From assembly GCA_019914945.1 (NCBI GenBank), contig CM034110.1, positions 4,729,808 through 4,793,807 of the forward strand: DNA of 64,000 nucleotides, in the 5' to 3' direction. Position 1 is the stretch's first letter; every line of letters starts with the position of its first letter. Origin of the DNA: Typha latifolia. Taxonomy: Eukaryota; Streptophyta; Magnoliopsida; Poales; Typhaceae. The position numbers were made by a program, and so were the translations under genes. This document shows, piece after piece, positions 1-11,848 of this stretch. The notes beneath the pieces were generated by a model, which was given only the letters and a program-made list of their open reading frames with translations, did not search any database and was not told where the DNA came from.

Positions 1-740
1 TGGGGGTGATAGGGAGTGGCAACCTTATGCATGACAGAATATTTAAACATAAGTCTTTTAAAAACTTAATTGCAAAGATGTTTCCCCCCATCGCTTATAA
101 TGTCACGCGGCGTACCAAATCGAGCAAAAATATTGTCTTTCAAAAACTTAATTATAACTTTGTGATCATTTGTTCTACAAGCTATGACTTCAACCCATTT
201 TGAAACATAATCTACAGCAACAAGAATATACTCATAACCAAAAGAATTTGGAAATTGTCCCATGAAATCTATACTCGAGACATTAAAAATTTCAACAATT
301 AAAATCGGATTGAGTGGCATCATGTTCCTCTTTGAAATACACCCTAGTCTTTGACATCTCTCACAAACTTTGCAATACTAATGAACATCACGAAAGATGG
401 AGGGCTAATAAAACCCACATTGCAAAATTTTTGCAGCAGTCTTTTTAGAGCTAAAATGACCCCCACAAACTTGATCATGACAAAAAGAAATTATTTTATA
501 AAAATCATCATCAGACACACATCTCCTAATGATTTGATCTGGGCAATACTTAAATAAGTATGGGTCATCCCAGAAAAAGAACTTGACCTCAGCTAAAAAT
601 TTGGACTTATCTTGCTTGGTCCAATGCGGAGGCATTTGACCAGTCGCAAGATAGTTGACAATATCAACATACCATGCTAGCTGAGAAGCACTCATTAGCT
701 GCTCATCAAGAAAAAAATTCAGATATTGGTTTGGATTCAT
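1..740 (-). pseudogene. Athila-type Ty3 integrase remnant
   Basis: This is the integrase end of a decayed Ty3 retrotransposon read on the minus strand. Translation of 405-740 gives the zinc-binding region with a CH..C..GGHF pattern, followed by the alanine-lysine-isoleucine-leucine stretch typical of the H2C2 domain. Translation of 66-323 gives the catalytic core, with the first Asp in the context SIDFMGQFP and the second in [10 protein letters not shown]. The sequence then meets a stop, and bases 1-25 still encode VATPYHP, so the core runs off the window edge. Stops and frame changes separate the pieces, so no functional integrase is made. The 3' LTR must lie to the left of the window. Confidence 0.85.
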
Positions 741-2089
741 AAGATGATTCTAGGATAAGCCTAGATAAGTGATCTGCAATAATATTTTTAGAACCTTTCT
801 TGTCCCTAATTTCAAGATTAAATTCTTGTAGCAACAAAATCCAACGAATTAAACGGGCTTTAGCATCTTTTTTAGAGAGAAGGTACTTAAGTGCTACATG
901 ATCAAAATAGATGATAACTTTAGACCCTAAGAGGTAGAATCTAAAGCAAACACAATAGCTAGCAACTCTTTCTTAGTAGTGGAATAATTTAGTTGTGTAT
1001 CATTCAGTGTTTTACTAGCATAATAGATCACATGTGGTAACCTATTAACCCGTTGTCCTAAAACCGCTCCAATTGCATAGTCAGATGCATCGCACATAAT
1101 CTCAAAAGGCTCATCCCAATTTGGTGGTTGAATGATAGGAGCAGAAGTTAATTCAATTTTTAACCATTGAAAAGCCTTAAGACATTCTTCATTAAAGACA
1201 AATTGAGAATCCTTAGCCAGTAAATTACATAAAGGTCGTGATATCTTACTGAAATCCTTAATAAATCGTCGGTAAAAACCGCATGACCCAAAAATGATCG
1301 GATTTTCTTCACAGTCCGAGGTGATGGAAGGTTAGAAATTAAGTCAACTTTAGCCTTATCGACTTCGATCCCATCTTTAGAAATAATATGTCCTAGAACA
1401 ATTCCTTTCTTCACCATAAAGTGACAGTTTTCCCAATTAAGCACTAGGCTTTTCTCTTTGCACTTTTCTAAGACTAGAGACAGGTGGTGCAAGCATTAAT
1501 TAAATGATGATCCAAAGACAGAAAAGTCATCCATAAAAACTTCCAAGAACCGTTCTACGATATCTGAGAATACGCTAATCATACACCTTTGAAAGGTACC
1601 AGGAGCATTGCATAACCCAAAAGGCATGCGATGATAGGCAAATGTTCCAATGGGGCAAGTAAATGTGGTCTTCTATTGATCCTCAAGTGCTATAGGGATT
1701 TGGTTATAGCCAGAATAACCATCTAAAAAATAATAATAAGTATGTCCGGCTAACCTTTCAAGCATCTGATCAATGAAAGGAAGGGGAAAAGGATCATTCC
1801 TAGTTACAAGATTAAGTTTTCCGTGGTCAATACAAACACGCCACCCTGTTTGAACACGAGTGGGTACTAACTCATCGTTCTTATTCTGCACTACTGTAAT
1901 GCTAGATTTCTTATGCACAACATGAATTGGACTCACCCATGCACTATCCGAAATTGGGTAAATAATACCCGCATCTAATAATTTTTGTACTTCAGCTCTA
2001 ATAATATCCTTCATCATAGGATTTAACCTTCGTCGCAGTTCACAAGATTTTTTTGCATTTTCCTCTAAATGGATTCGATGCATAACCAC
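741..2089 (-). pseudogene. Athila-type Ty3 reverse transcriptase and RNase H remnant
   Basis: Minus-strand polymerase region of the same Ty3 element. Residues from 2089 downwards match the RT N-terminus of Athila elements (LLDAGIIYPISDSAWVSPI, then a TGWRVCIDH block and LDGYSGYNQI). An in-frame stop follows the EDQ motif near 1673. The next part, read in another segment, contains FGLCNAPGTFQ and the catalytic FMDD near 1530-1541. Residues from 1160-1492 carry GHIISKDGIEVDKAKV. From about 1160 down to 740 the frames encode RNase H pieces, including the terminal IADHLSRL. There are several stops, so the element is not autonomous. The Athila assignment rests on the RT and gag motifs and on the tRNA-Asp-like primer site at 5651-5669. 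Confidence 0.85.
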
Positions 2090-2122
2090 ATCAGGACTAA
2101 TTCCCTTGATATCAGCTATGGT

Positions 2123-3137
2123 TCATCTTATAGTTTTCTTGTATTCTTTTAAGACACACACAAGTTTTTTTTCCTGCTTATTACCCAAATCAGATGCTAT
2201 AATAACAGGAAGGGTTTCAGAAGAGCCTAAAAACACATATTTAAGAGTATTAGGTAGTAGTTTAAGATCTAACTTTGGAGGTTCTATGATGGACGGAGGA
2301 GTTGGGGGTGAAGATAGTGGAAGAAGTTCAATCTTGGGCTGCCATTTATTAAAATCCATAAGAGGTGCAGATTCTAACAATGCATTGACCTCCTCAAAAG
2401 AAGTTTTCCAATCAAAATCATCGTCAAAATGTAAAAGACACTTTTCTAAAGGATCCTCAATATTTGTCTGCTCATTTATGCTCTCTAATAGGCCTTTCAT
2501 CATGTCAACCTTAAAAACATCATCAGTTTCAGGAGGTTGATGGCTAACATCAAAAATATTTAATTCAACAGTCATATTGCCAAACGACAGCTTTATAATC
2601 CCATTTTGACAGTGAATAACTATATTGGCAGTGGCTAGGAATGGCCTTCCTAAGATCACAGGGATATGATTGCTCGGGTTTTGGACAGGTTCAGTATCAA
2701 GGATTATGAAATCCACAGGAAAAATAAACTTGTCTATCTTAATCAGAACATCCTCTATGATGCCTCGAGGATATTTGATAGAACGATCTGCCAAAGACAG
2801 TTTAATTTGAGTTGGCTTCAACTCTCAAAGACCTAATTTCTTGTAAAGTTAATACGGTAAAAGATTTAACACTTGCACCTAAATTCAAAAGGGCTTTATG
2901 AATGACATGATTGCCAATGACACACGTAATAGTAGGACAACATGGATCTTTAAACGTAGGTGGAATATTGTTTTGGATGATTGAGCTTACTTGCTCAGCT
3001 AGGAATGCCTTCTTTTGCACTTTTGATTTTCTTTTTTGAGTGCAAAGATCCTTAAAAAAATTGGCGTAAGCAGGAACTTGCTTAATGGCATCGAGTAATG
3101 GAATGTTAATTTCAACTTGCTTAAACAATTCCATCAT
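2123..3137 (-). pseudogene. Athila-type Ty3 aspartic protease region remnant
   Basis: The segments 2802-3137 and 2123-2821 together give the retroviral-type protease region between gag and RT. The first ends in LLNLGASVKSFTVL, where the active-site motif expected as D-x-G-A-S reads N-L-G-A-S, so the catalytic Asp is replaced. The second contains IPVILGRPFLATANIVI, the conserved C-terminal ILGRPFLAT motif of plant Ty3 proteases. The two segments overlap in different frames around 2802-2821, so a frameshift separates them. The sequence from about 2120 to 2500 is the low-complexity linker before RT. Inactive by both frameshift and active-site loss. Confidence 0.75.
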
Positions 3138-3296
3138 CTCACTAAAGTTTGTTCCTATTTTAGCCTGAGTTAGTCTTTAGGGAAATGGTGCTTTGGGAAT
3201 AAAAGTCTACTCAGATGAATTTCTAGACTTGGGTAGAGACTGTTTTGGGTTGCTAGAGTCAAAAGTTATAGTTCCAAATGAACTATCATGATTATT

Positions 3297-4710
3297 TTAC
3301 GGGACATAGATTTTTTCACCCTCTGAGATAGATTTTTCATGATTTGGCACTTCAACCTTATTGTTGACTAGTTTTCCAGACCGAAGGGTAATGACTGATT
3401 GAACTTGTTCGTTGTGCACACTTGAGGTGGATGGTTGGCTAACCTCATATTGGCCCTTTAGGTTAGGAATGGGTTGACTAGGAAATTTTCCTTGCTCTCT
3501 CGTACTAACCTTAGATGCTAACTGACCCACTTGATGTTGAAGTTGAGAAATGACTTGAGAATTTTGTATATTTGTAGCTTCTATTCTTTGCAAATTAGCA
3601 TTAGTTCCAGTGATAAATTTTTCTATCATCGCTTCTAAGTTAGATGGTTGTTGCTGAGGTACTATAACCGATTGATTAAGAGGAGGAGCATAAGAGACAG
3701 GCTGAGTAGGAGGACGAAATTCGTTAAATCCTGGAGGTCGTCCTTGGTTTATTTGAGGCTGCTGTGGCCTCCAAGAAAAATTAGGGTGAATTCGCCAATT
3801 TGGATTGTATGTTTCAGAGTAAGAACTATTGAATGACTTTCTAAATTGATTTAGGGCATTTACTTGTTCATTGAACCCATCTTAATACCCTAAGGAAGGG
3901 CAAACAATTGCGGTGTGCATGGGACTGGCACAAACACTATAAACTTCAGATTGCGCTTGATTTATAGGTTTCATAGTTTAACTTAACACAAGGGCATCAA
4001 CTTTCCTAGACAAACTTCAGTCGTGCATTCATACTCATATTAGGTTAAACTTCATATATTCCTCTCTTAGACTGTGACGTCCCTCAACTTTTAGTACTAA
4101 AATCCCATTGTTGGGAATTTTCAGCTATTCTTTCAAAAAGAGCCTAAGCTTCAGGTGTGCTCTTAGCAATGAATGACCCACCGCTCATGGACTCAACCAT
4201 ATTACGATTTGTGTCAGTTAGACTATTGTAGAAATACTGGACTAACCACTATTTTTCAAAATTATGATGAGGACACTTAATTTAAAGATCCTTAAACCTT
4301 TCTCATGACTCATGAAATTTCTCTTCCTCTTTCTGCTTGAAAGTGGAGATGGCCAATCTATATTGGTTTGTTCTAGGCATAGGGTAAAATTTGGACACAA
4401 ATTTATAGTTTAGATCTCTCCAGGTGGTAATTGAGTTAGGCTCTAAGTGATTCAACCAAGCTCTTGCTTGGTCTTTCAATAAAAAAGGAAAGAGCCTTAG
4501 CTTAACAGATTCATCAGAAAAGTTTTGAAATTTGAATGTTGAACAAATATCCAAGAATTCATCAACATAAGAGTATGGATTCTCATTTTCCTTACCATAA
4601 AAGGTAGGAAGCAATTGAAGGATGGCAGGTTTTAATTCAAAATGAGTTGCATTAGTGTTTAGGTAACACAATGCATTTTGAAGGTTGGGTTCCATTAGGG
4701 GCAAATCGCT
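3297..4710 (-). pseudogene. Athila-type Ty3 gag remnant
   Basis: Minus-strand gag. The segment 4303-4704 carries the retrotransposon gag core (LRLFPFLLKDQARAWLNHL followed by the ITTWRDLNYKFVSKFYP block), the standard Athila-like capsid helix region. The segment 3297-3629 carries the downstream Gln-rich coiled stretch and the RSGKLVNNKVEVP linker. The region between them (3630-4300) has frameshifts and stops but is recognisably continuous. No zinc knuckle was seen, in line with Athila-type gag. Non-functional. Confidence 0.8.
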
Positions 4711-5650
4711 CTTGTAAAGTTATGGTATCATCATGAACCGATTTATGGTTTTCAGTAATTTCTTCCCTAGCAAACAAACCTGAACTATCTCGAAACCAAC
4801 AAATTTCTAAGTTTTAAAAAAAAAAGCTTCACAAACACAAATCTTACTAAGCAAATCACAGTCAACAGTTTGTGTTTTTAAAGTATAATATGAGAGTAAG
4901 CAAATATTTTTTTTCAATTCTAATCTTGTAGAGAATCACTTCTCTCCTAATTAGAGAGCTCCTACTCCCTTTCAGAGTAAGCTAGATGATTACTAGTTAA
5001 GGCCTACCAAAACACAACTAGGTAAGTTCCCGGGGATACTGGTGGGCGTTGGCCTCTTTAGAATACCAATTCCTTTAGGCGCCTCAAGTACGGCTCTTCT
5101 TTTTATAGAACTTACCTAGACATTGTAATTTAGAAGGTGCTCACTGGGCTTACAAAAAGATAACTCTTACCGAGAGGTTCCTATGAGCTATGTGAAATCC
5201 TTTGGCCGACGTCTACTTGATTTTAAGTTAGATGTTTGGCTTGGGTTTTAAAATGAAAGGACATGATTAACTTAAGTGCGCAAGAATATGGTGATTAAAT
5301 CCACTCCGTATCTTGGTGAGGTTTGTGCCCTTACTAAATATTTTATGCAAATTTAAATGCATAAATAATCACACATAATTAGTTCAGAACCTACTGACAC
5401 GAGATTCGTGGGTAGGGTTAAGAAAATTCAAACTTTCCAATCGAGTCCATTGGTTAGCAATTACTCCGTTGGGAGTAATTTTTAAGCAATTTTTTTCTTT
5501 AAGCACAATCCTCTATTGTTTTTTGGTTTTTGTAGAATAATTCAAAACAAGAACAAAATTCAAATTTTTAAAATTTTTTTTCTATTTTTTAAATTTTTTT
5601 AAACAACTACTAGAAAAATTAATTTTAAAATTTTAAAATAGTTTTCAACA
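4711..5650 (-). other. Ty3 5' untranslated leader, no gene seen
   Basis: Sequence between the gag start and the primer-binding site of the minus-strand Ty3 element. It contains only short broken frames and T-rich or A-rich runs (for example around 5560-5600). I see no independent gene here. Confidence 0.55.
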
Positions 5651-5669
5651 CAAGTCCCTCGCAATGGCG
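5651..5669 (-). other. Ty3 primer-binding site, tRNA-Asp type
   Basis: On the minus strand this reads TGACGCCATTGCGAGGGAC. It differs at a few positions from TGGCGCCGTTGCCGGGGA, the complement of the 3' end of plant tRNA-Asp that Athila-type elements use. It lies a few bases inside the presumed LTR edge at 5679, which is the expected spacing. Confidence 0.6.
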
Positions 5670-5678
5670 TCAAAAACT

Positions 5679-6720
5679 TGTTGTGACAAATTAAGTAACA
5701 CTCGCAAGTGCACGAATCTATAGAGTAGATCGGCAAGCAAAGTATCGATCCCACGAGGACTTGTTTGAAAACTTGAAGTGTTTAAAAATCTTTAAAATAA
5801 TTTTAACCTAGTTGGAAAATGAGTTTAAGAGATTTATAGAGAAAAAAAACCTTTTTGCAAATTTCTTTTAATTAAGTGTGAGAAATAAGGTCTTGGAATC
5901 TATTTGTAGATAACACATTTCTATTACATAATATAAATCTCTTCTTTTTCTATGATTCACCAAGAAATCCATCACTAGTGGAATTGCTGCTCAAACAAGA
6001 ATTTAAAATTTGTTTACTGCTGAAATTTTGCTTGAATTGGAGATAAAAATCTGCTGCATTAGGTAAAAATTTCTTGCTAAAATTCTGCAACTTGATAGAG
6101 ATTTGATTGCTGAAAATCTGTTACTTGATAAAAAAAAAAGGAATTTTGACTCATTCTGATTTAGATAAGGAAGAAAGTGATTAGTAGATAATGGTTTGAC
6201 TTAAGCATGACTTGAAAGATGATAGGTAGATTCAGTTGGTTAGTAGTGACTAAGCCTAATTTTGGCTTGAGCCCAAATTTGACCATTTTTAGTGATTAAA
6301 TGAGATTCTATTGATCAAAGGTCTACATATAACTAAAATACATTAATTAGTTAATGATTTAGAATTTTTATATTTGGAGTTTCTTCATATTTGAAATTTA
6401 TCTACAGAGAAAGAAGGAATTTGACAAGAAATTCGTAGTTTATGTATGAAATTTGTAGTTTAAGTATAAAATTCATAGTTTAATATGAAATTCGTAGTTT
6501 AAGTATGAAATTTTGTAATTTAAGTAAGAAATTTATAATTTAAGTATGAAATTCATAGTTTAAGTTCGAAATTCGTAGTTTACGTATGAAAATTTGACAA
6601 TAATTCTAAGTTTAAGTAAGAGATAGTTTTAGTTTGAAATTTCATAATTTAAGCATGAAATTCATAGTTTAAATATAAAATTTTAACAAAAATTCACAAT
6701 TTAAACTATGTCTAATTAAT
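5679..6720 (-). repeat. 5' LTR of the Athila-type element (outer edge not located)
   Basis: The LTR inner edge is placed at the TG at 5679, next to the primer-binding site. The start of the block (TGTTGTGACAAATTAAGTAA on the plus strand) with the following cytosine-rich segment resembles the U5 region of Athila elements. The far edge could not be found because the other LTR is outside the window. The coordinate given stops after the internal minisatellite and is a minimum. Confidence 0.5.
6429..6700. repeat. 20-bp minisatellite, consensus TGAAATTCGTAGTTTAAGTA
   Basis: About eight adjacent copies of a 20-bp unit run from 6429 to about 6590, differing mainly at the CGT/CAT/TGT position and the last bases. 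Further degenerate copies, spaced irregularly, reach about 6700. The array sits inside or next to the presumed Athila LTR. It carries no open frame of interest. Confidence 0.8.
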
Positions 6721-7371
6721 TTCTTATTTTATTAATTAAAGAGCGATTAAAGACTTGTATAAAAAAAGAAAGGATTAAGAGATAGAAAAAGGGGTAGTAG
6801 AAGAAGAAGATGATGAAAAAGAATTAATAACAACATATGAAGTAGAAGATGAAGAAGATGAGTACGGATCATTTATCTCTCTTATAATGTCTTATCAATA
6901 TTTAATGAGGCACTAAATGACATAAAGTGTAAAGTTTGAAGAAAAATAAAAATAAAAACCTTAAGTGCAAGAGAAACTAAAAATGAATTCGAGATAGAAC
7001 TAATTTAATAAACACAAAAGTATTAAATCTTGACGGATTCAAACAAAGTTTTATCCATCCCGTTTAAACTAATTATTTAATAAAAAGAGATTTTTAAAAT
7101 CTACTTAAATAAAGAGATTTAATTACCCTTCTTGATGTACTAAACTTATGTTTTTGGACTTATTTATGTCACTCTGAATTTTCATTTCAGACGTTTATTT
7201 TGGACGTTCTTTTATCTATGTTAGCAATACACCTTTAAAAATTATAATCTTAATTCAATGACTATAATAGTCAATTTTCATATCCGGTACCAATTCCAAA
7301 ACCACATTACGTAAGAAAAAGAAAATATTAGTCAAGAAAATTTAATTATTTCTGCACAACGTCCCAATTTT

Positions 7372-7918
7372 CCTATTATACCTTTGAAGATCTTAATCGT
7401 TAAATCTTCATTAAACTAATTAATAAACAAGAAGCGCTTTACAGGTTTTTTTTCTTCCGTTAAGATTTTTCTCTTAAATATAATTATGCTTTAATTATAG
7501 GAGATATCATTTAATATTAAATAATTTAAATTTGATTATTTAGAGATAAACTTCAATTTAAATATAATTTTCTATCTCTATCTATTAAAATTTAATTTAA
7601 ATCAATCTTAAACTAATGAGAGATATATGTAAATAATAAAAAATAATCAAAGAGATAAAATGTAATTAAATTTTCATCAAATTACTTGTAAAAGACATCA
7701 ATACCCTTATTTTGATATATATACATTATTCTCAGTTAAGGATATATATGTCTTTTACTTGATAAAATATTAAGATAATTAATTATCAAATAATAATATG
7801 CAAAATTATATATCTAAAAAATAATAATTACCTACTGAACCGATAATATCTTTTATTCCTCTTATACCCTTAAAGATATTAACTGTTAGATCTTCGTCAA
7901 ACTAATTGATAAAGAATT
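7372..7918. repeat. Pair of diverged direct repeats about 0.48 kb apart
   Basis: The segment around 7372-7430 (cctttgaagatcttaatcgt..., running through aatctt and actaattaataaa) recurs in the same orientation around 7855-7918 with about 80 percent identity by eye. The DNA between is AT-rich with no gene. This could be the termini of a small non-autonomous element or a local duplication. Confidence 0.45.
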
Positions 7919-8029
7919 AACTGTATGGTACGTAAGAAACGCCATAGACTAAAAGATAATTATTTTAGTTTAAAATCACTATTTATAAAATTAATTTTAA
8001 GTCATTTCTTAAAAGGAGAAAGTGCATGA

Positions 8030-8074
8030 CAATATATATATATATATATATATATTTATTTATTTATTTACAGT
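8030..8074. repeat. AT microsatellite followed by TTTA repeat
   Basis: A pure (AT)n run of about 26 bases starts near 8030 and passes into repeated tttatt units and tttacag. Simple sequence repeat in intergenic DNA. Confidence 0.85.
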
Positions 8075-9760
8075 ATTTAATCCTGCATTTAAATTATATT
8101 TCCAATAACCCTGTTTGATAAACTGTTAATCGAGTTTACAATTTAAATGTTGGATTTCAGTTATTTGTGATTCAGTCTGTAAAAATAGTAATTACTATCA
8201 GACATATTATTTTTATAAAATATATTTTATATAGTTTTTATAATATTATAGTTTTGAAATTCACATGCATCACCATTTGGATTGGCGTGTGAGAACTTTT
8301 TTATTAGTATAAAAAAGGGAGGAGAAAATTACTGTAATTTTTGAAAAATACCATACATAAAAAGATTTTTGAGATCGTTTTAGCTGTTTTGGCAGAAAAA
8401 ATCCTGCGTTTGTAATATATTACATTTTAGTCCCTTTAATATTAAATTTTAGCAATAATTTAATGTGAATCTTCTTAAGAACATTTAATATGTTATTCTT
8501 AAATTTGAAAATTAAGATTCCATGTTGGACATGTCTTATGTTTGAACAATTTCTTACTCTTAAATATTAAATATTATTTGTAATCTATTAAGCATGTTTA
8601 TGCAACATAGGGTGTAATATTCATTTGATTACTATAATGGTATTTAGATGCTTTAATGTTGTATTAAAAAGTCTAACATATGAAATTCTAAATATAAGCA
8701 TGTGAAATATTTTTTTTTTCTATAGTTAATAATAAAATTATTGAAATGCTATAGAGGCTAAATGTGATTACTTAGATCACTATTATAAATGCATATTGAC
8801 AAATTATCATCATATAATACATTAAATTATTTAAGAATGTGATGTTTATGAACGCTAAATTAAAATTTTAAATTCTGTAAAACTTTTGTACAAAGTCCTA
8901 AGACTAGTATTGTTAGATTTTTATCAAGGACGATAAGTCTAAAACTTAAGTAATTGTTCCAATAGTAGATCCTTATAATATGATTGGATTTATCTAAAAG
9001 CGAAGTTGAATCGAAATAAAGCTATTGATGGATGTAGTGAAGAGCAATAATTAATTTCCTATGCAATACAGTTATTATTTTCAGAGAGGTGTGTTTCTTT
9101 ACGGCCATCTTTTGATGATTCAATTAAGGGAGAGCTATCGTGATGTTGCAATTGTGGGATTCGAATAATCCCTAGTAACTCTCATAATAATCAAGACAAT
9201 AGTATTGTTATAAATAACATGAGAACAAAGTACTCCTTCTATTTATGTATAATTATTACAAGGTATAAATTCTAATCGAAAGATACTTAGCATTATTATA
9301 TAGTATAAAATTTTGACCTGATGATCTCATATATGTGTAATATTGATTTTAAATGTTTGTGTTTTAAATCCTTTTATCTTTTCTTTTTAAGGAAAGTCCA
9401 TAGACTGACCATATCATTAATATAATCCCACGACTACAACTTGATACAAGAGAAGAAAAGAGAGATAAGGTAAAAACCTAAAGAACAAGCCCCTTACTTG
9501 GCTAGATTATAAGCATTTATAATAATAAATTTAGAGTGTCAAGCAGGATCAAGCACTCAAGCACAATAAGAAAAGAGGAGATAGAGAGAAACAAGCCTCC
9601 CGTTTGGCCAACTTCGGCTACCCTACAGATTTAACAATTTGAGTCTTGAAGGAGAAGCTCTCTCTTAACAAAGGAGAGTTCCTAGATGGGGAATCTAGGC
9701 ACATTAGTGATGGAGTGCAGCAATTTCTTAAAGTCCACATGAGAACTCCATTTGAGTTAC
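8075..9760. other. AT-rich intergenic DNA, no gene seen
   Basis: The stretch is AT-rich with only short frames and poly-A/T runs. I find no recognisable protein motif, RNA gene or clear inverted repeat. Confidence 0.5.
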
Positions 9761-9839
9761 CTGTGAAACTAAGAGAAAGAAAGCAACAAAGAAAAAGACA
9801 GCAAAACTGAGAATCCTGTTTTCCAAAACTTCAGAAGAA

Positions 9840-10320
9840 TGTGGCAGAGCGAGGGCAAGGTGGGGCGGAGGCAAGTCGGGCTCGGGCGTCTATAGCTTGT
9901 TCCGGTGGGCTGTGACCAAGGCTGGCGAGATCCACAGCAACCAGCAGCCAATGCAGATGCATCGATGTAGAAATGTGGTAGGCGAGATACTATACCTTCG
10001 ATGCAAACAATGGCGGGGCGGTAGGATAGGGGTGACAGAGGCGAGATCCACTTCCCTCGACACTAGACGCAAATGACGGATACACGGAGAGTTGAGAAGG
10101 GGATGGCGGCAAGATGGATGGCGACAACACTAATGATAATGGAGAGACGAGAGCGGACGGTGATGGGGGATAGAGGGACCGAAGAAAGGGAGAAAAAAGA
10201 TAGGGGAGAAGCAAAAGCAAACTATCGAAGGTAGCGAAAAAACCCTCGTGCCTTAAGGCTGGGGGGCGGGGAGGGGGGAATGCCGGTGACTACCGGTGGA
10301 GAAGGATTTTAGCTAAAGAG
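9840..10320. other. GC-rich, purine-strand-biased island of unknown origin
   Basis: This 480-bp block is much richer in G (plus strand) than its surroundings, with gatggcggcaagatggatgg-type runs and a gggggcggggagggggg stretch near 10260. The minus-strand frames over it are low-complexity (Leu/Ser/Pro-rich) and look like composition artefacts. Similar GC-rich, purine-biased blocks occur inside the LTRs at 37.0-37.5 kb and 59.4-59.7 kb, so a retrotransposon leader or LTR fragment is the likeliest source. Confidence 0.4.
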
Positions 10321-11105
10321 ATGAAGTGGGGAAGAAAAATTGCCAAACCTTAGTAGAGAGTTGCTAGGGCCAGTGTAACTTCGATTGTTGTTTTTAAATC
10401 CTTTTATCAGAGATTGTTATCTATTGCAAAATTCAGATAAATTTAAAATTAATAATAAAAAGAAATTTAAAACTCAAAAATTACAAAAATTTTAATTGAT
10501 AGGTAATGGCCATGACGCTATTTTTAATAATTAATGGGATGAATATATTTAAGGGGTTACAAGTGTACAGAGAAATTCAAAAGTCTCTAAAACACCTATA
10601 TATACCACTCTTTGCATATGAAAAAAAAAAAACACTGTCAAAGTTTTTTTTAGTTCTTTTCCTCTATATATTATTTTGATTTTATGGGAGAAGTTTGATT
10701 CTCATGGGGGATTATGAGTTGTACTTTGTAGAAAAACATTCGAGTAACCCTACACAACGAGCATCAGGGCAATTGCGCCTTTCATTGTGCCTCATAGTCT
10801 AGAGTTTCTAATTTTTATTTTATTCAAACTAAAAAATATTTATTTTTTATTTTTTTCTACACACAAAAATTAGATTTACTTCCTGTTGCATAAATATTAT
10901 ATGCTAAATTCGGAAACAAAAACTTCAGCAATACTATCATGCATGCAACTTATGTTAGTTTAATTTTCCTCTTTAGTCAATAGCTATTAATAATTGTGAA
11001 AATGTTACTAGAAAAAAAAACTCACGGGTCCAACTACTTTCTCATTAACTTTCTAAACATGACTTTGTCATTCATAAGTACTTACGAATAATGATTAAAT
11101 TGGAG

Positions 11106-11111
11106 TTGACT
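11106..11111 (+). promoter_or_regulatory. W-box core TTGACT upstream of RPW8-like gene 1
   Basis: TTGACT lies 23 bases before the first ATG of gene 1. A second core in reverse (GTCAA) lies near 10976. TTGAC(C/T) is the WRKY factor binding core. Single cores are frequent by chance, so this is weak alone. It gains some weight from the paired cores before the paralogue at 25784-25805. Confidence 0.3.
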
Positions 11112-11128
11112 TTCGAATCAATTTCCTG

Positions 11129-11848
11129 ATGCTGTCTTCTTCCTTTCAACTATATTATGAAGAAGCTCCAGTTCAAACAATCTACAACTACAGATATCGC
11201 GGTGGCTACACAATGTGGATTCCATCATCTCTCTGTCTCTGTTATTCTGTTTGTGCCACCATTGGCGGAGCTCTGCTAGGGTTTGCAATTGAGCAAGTCT
11301 CCACGAAAGTCATCGACAAAATTTGGAATTTCTTCAAAAAGCAGCGTGAGTATCAGAAGAGCTTCGTCGATAAACTTCAAAAGCTAGAAACAAATATGAA
11401 CATCACGAAGCACGTCATGGGTGAAATATATAAGCAGCAGCCTAAGAACCAGTCAATCGTCAAATGGCTCAAGGATGTTAAAACTGTCATTCGAGACGCC
11501 GAGATATTACTCGAAAAGTTGCACAACAATGAATCTGGTAGCAGAAAATCCAAAGGGAAGTGCCATCTCTTTGGATACAACTCATACAAGGACTTGAAAG
11601 AACTGGAGGAGGTAGAGAACAGATTCTACGAGATTGCCCGCGATCAGGATACTATGCTCCTACTTTGCAGAGATGAACAATCCTCCGCCACCTTTTCTTC
11701 AAGAAAAAAATCTTCCACCACCTCCAGAGTACTTAAATATGGAGCAATAGAAGCAGCAGGCGCCATCTTCTCTGGATTCGTCACTTATCATCTTGTTTCA
11801 AAACGTAAGTCTCAGAAAAGTAATGGAAGTGACGAGGAAGAAGAGTAA
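11129..11848 (+). CDS. RPW8-like coiled-coil protein 1 (no NB-ARC/LRR)
   Basis: A single-exon frame of 239 codons encodes a protein resembling the RPW8 domain, the N-terminal coiled-coil of helper NLR immune receptors and of the short Arabidopsis RPW8 resistance proteins. After a polar N-terminus comes a hydrophobic segment (about residues 35-55, ATIGGALLGFAIEQ), where RPW8 proteins have their membrane anchor. A coiled-coil follows (about 75-130) with KWLKDVKTVI and EILLEKL, then KCHLFGYNSYKDLKELEEV and EIARDQD (about 144-175), which parallels the second half of RPW8. A second hydrophobic stretch (about 203-223) and an acidic DEEEE tail end it. Nothing like NB-ARC follows before the hAT element at 12.3 kb. 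Met29 (11213) may be the true start, giving 211 residues. The family call is from pattern only. An Rx-type coiled-coil is the alternative. Confidence 0.7.
   Translation: MLSSSFQLYYEEAPVQTIYNYRYRGGYTMWIPSSLCLCYSVCATIGGALLGFAIEQVSTKVIDKIWNFFKKQREYQKSFVDKLQKLETNMNITKHVMGEIYKQQPKNQSIVKWLKDVKTVIRDAEILLEKLHNNESGSRKSKGKCHLFGYNSYKDLKELEEVENRFYEIARDQDTMLLLCRDEQSSATFSSRKKSSTTSRVLKYGAIEAAGAIFSGFVTYHLVSKRKSQKSNGSDEEEE

Noticed and set aside
9769..10220. Three overlapping minus-strand frames in the GC-rich island
   Set aside because: They overlap in different phases, are low-complexity (Leu/Ser/Pro), and have no domain; composition of the GC-rich strand explains them.
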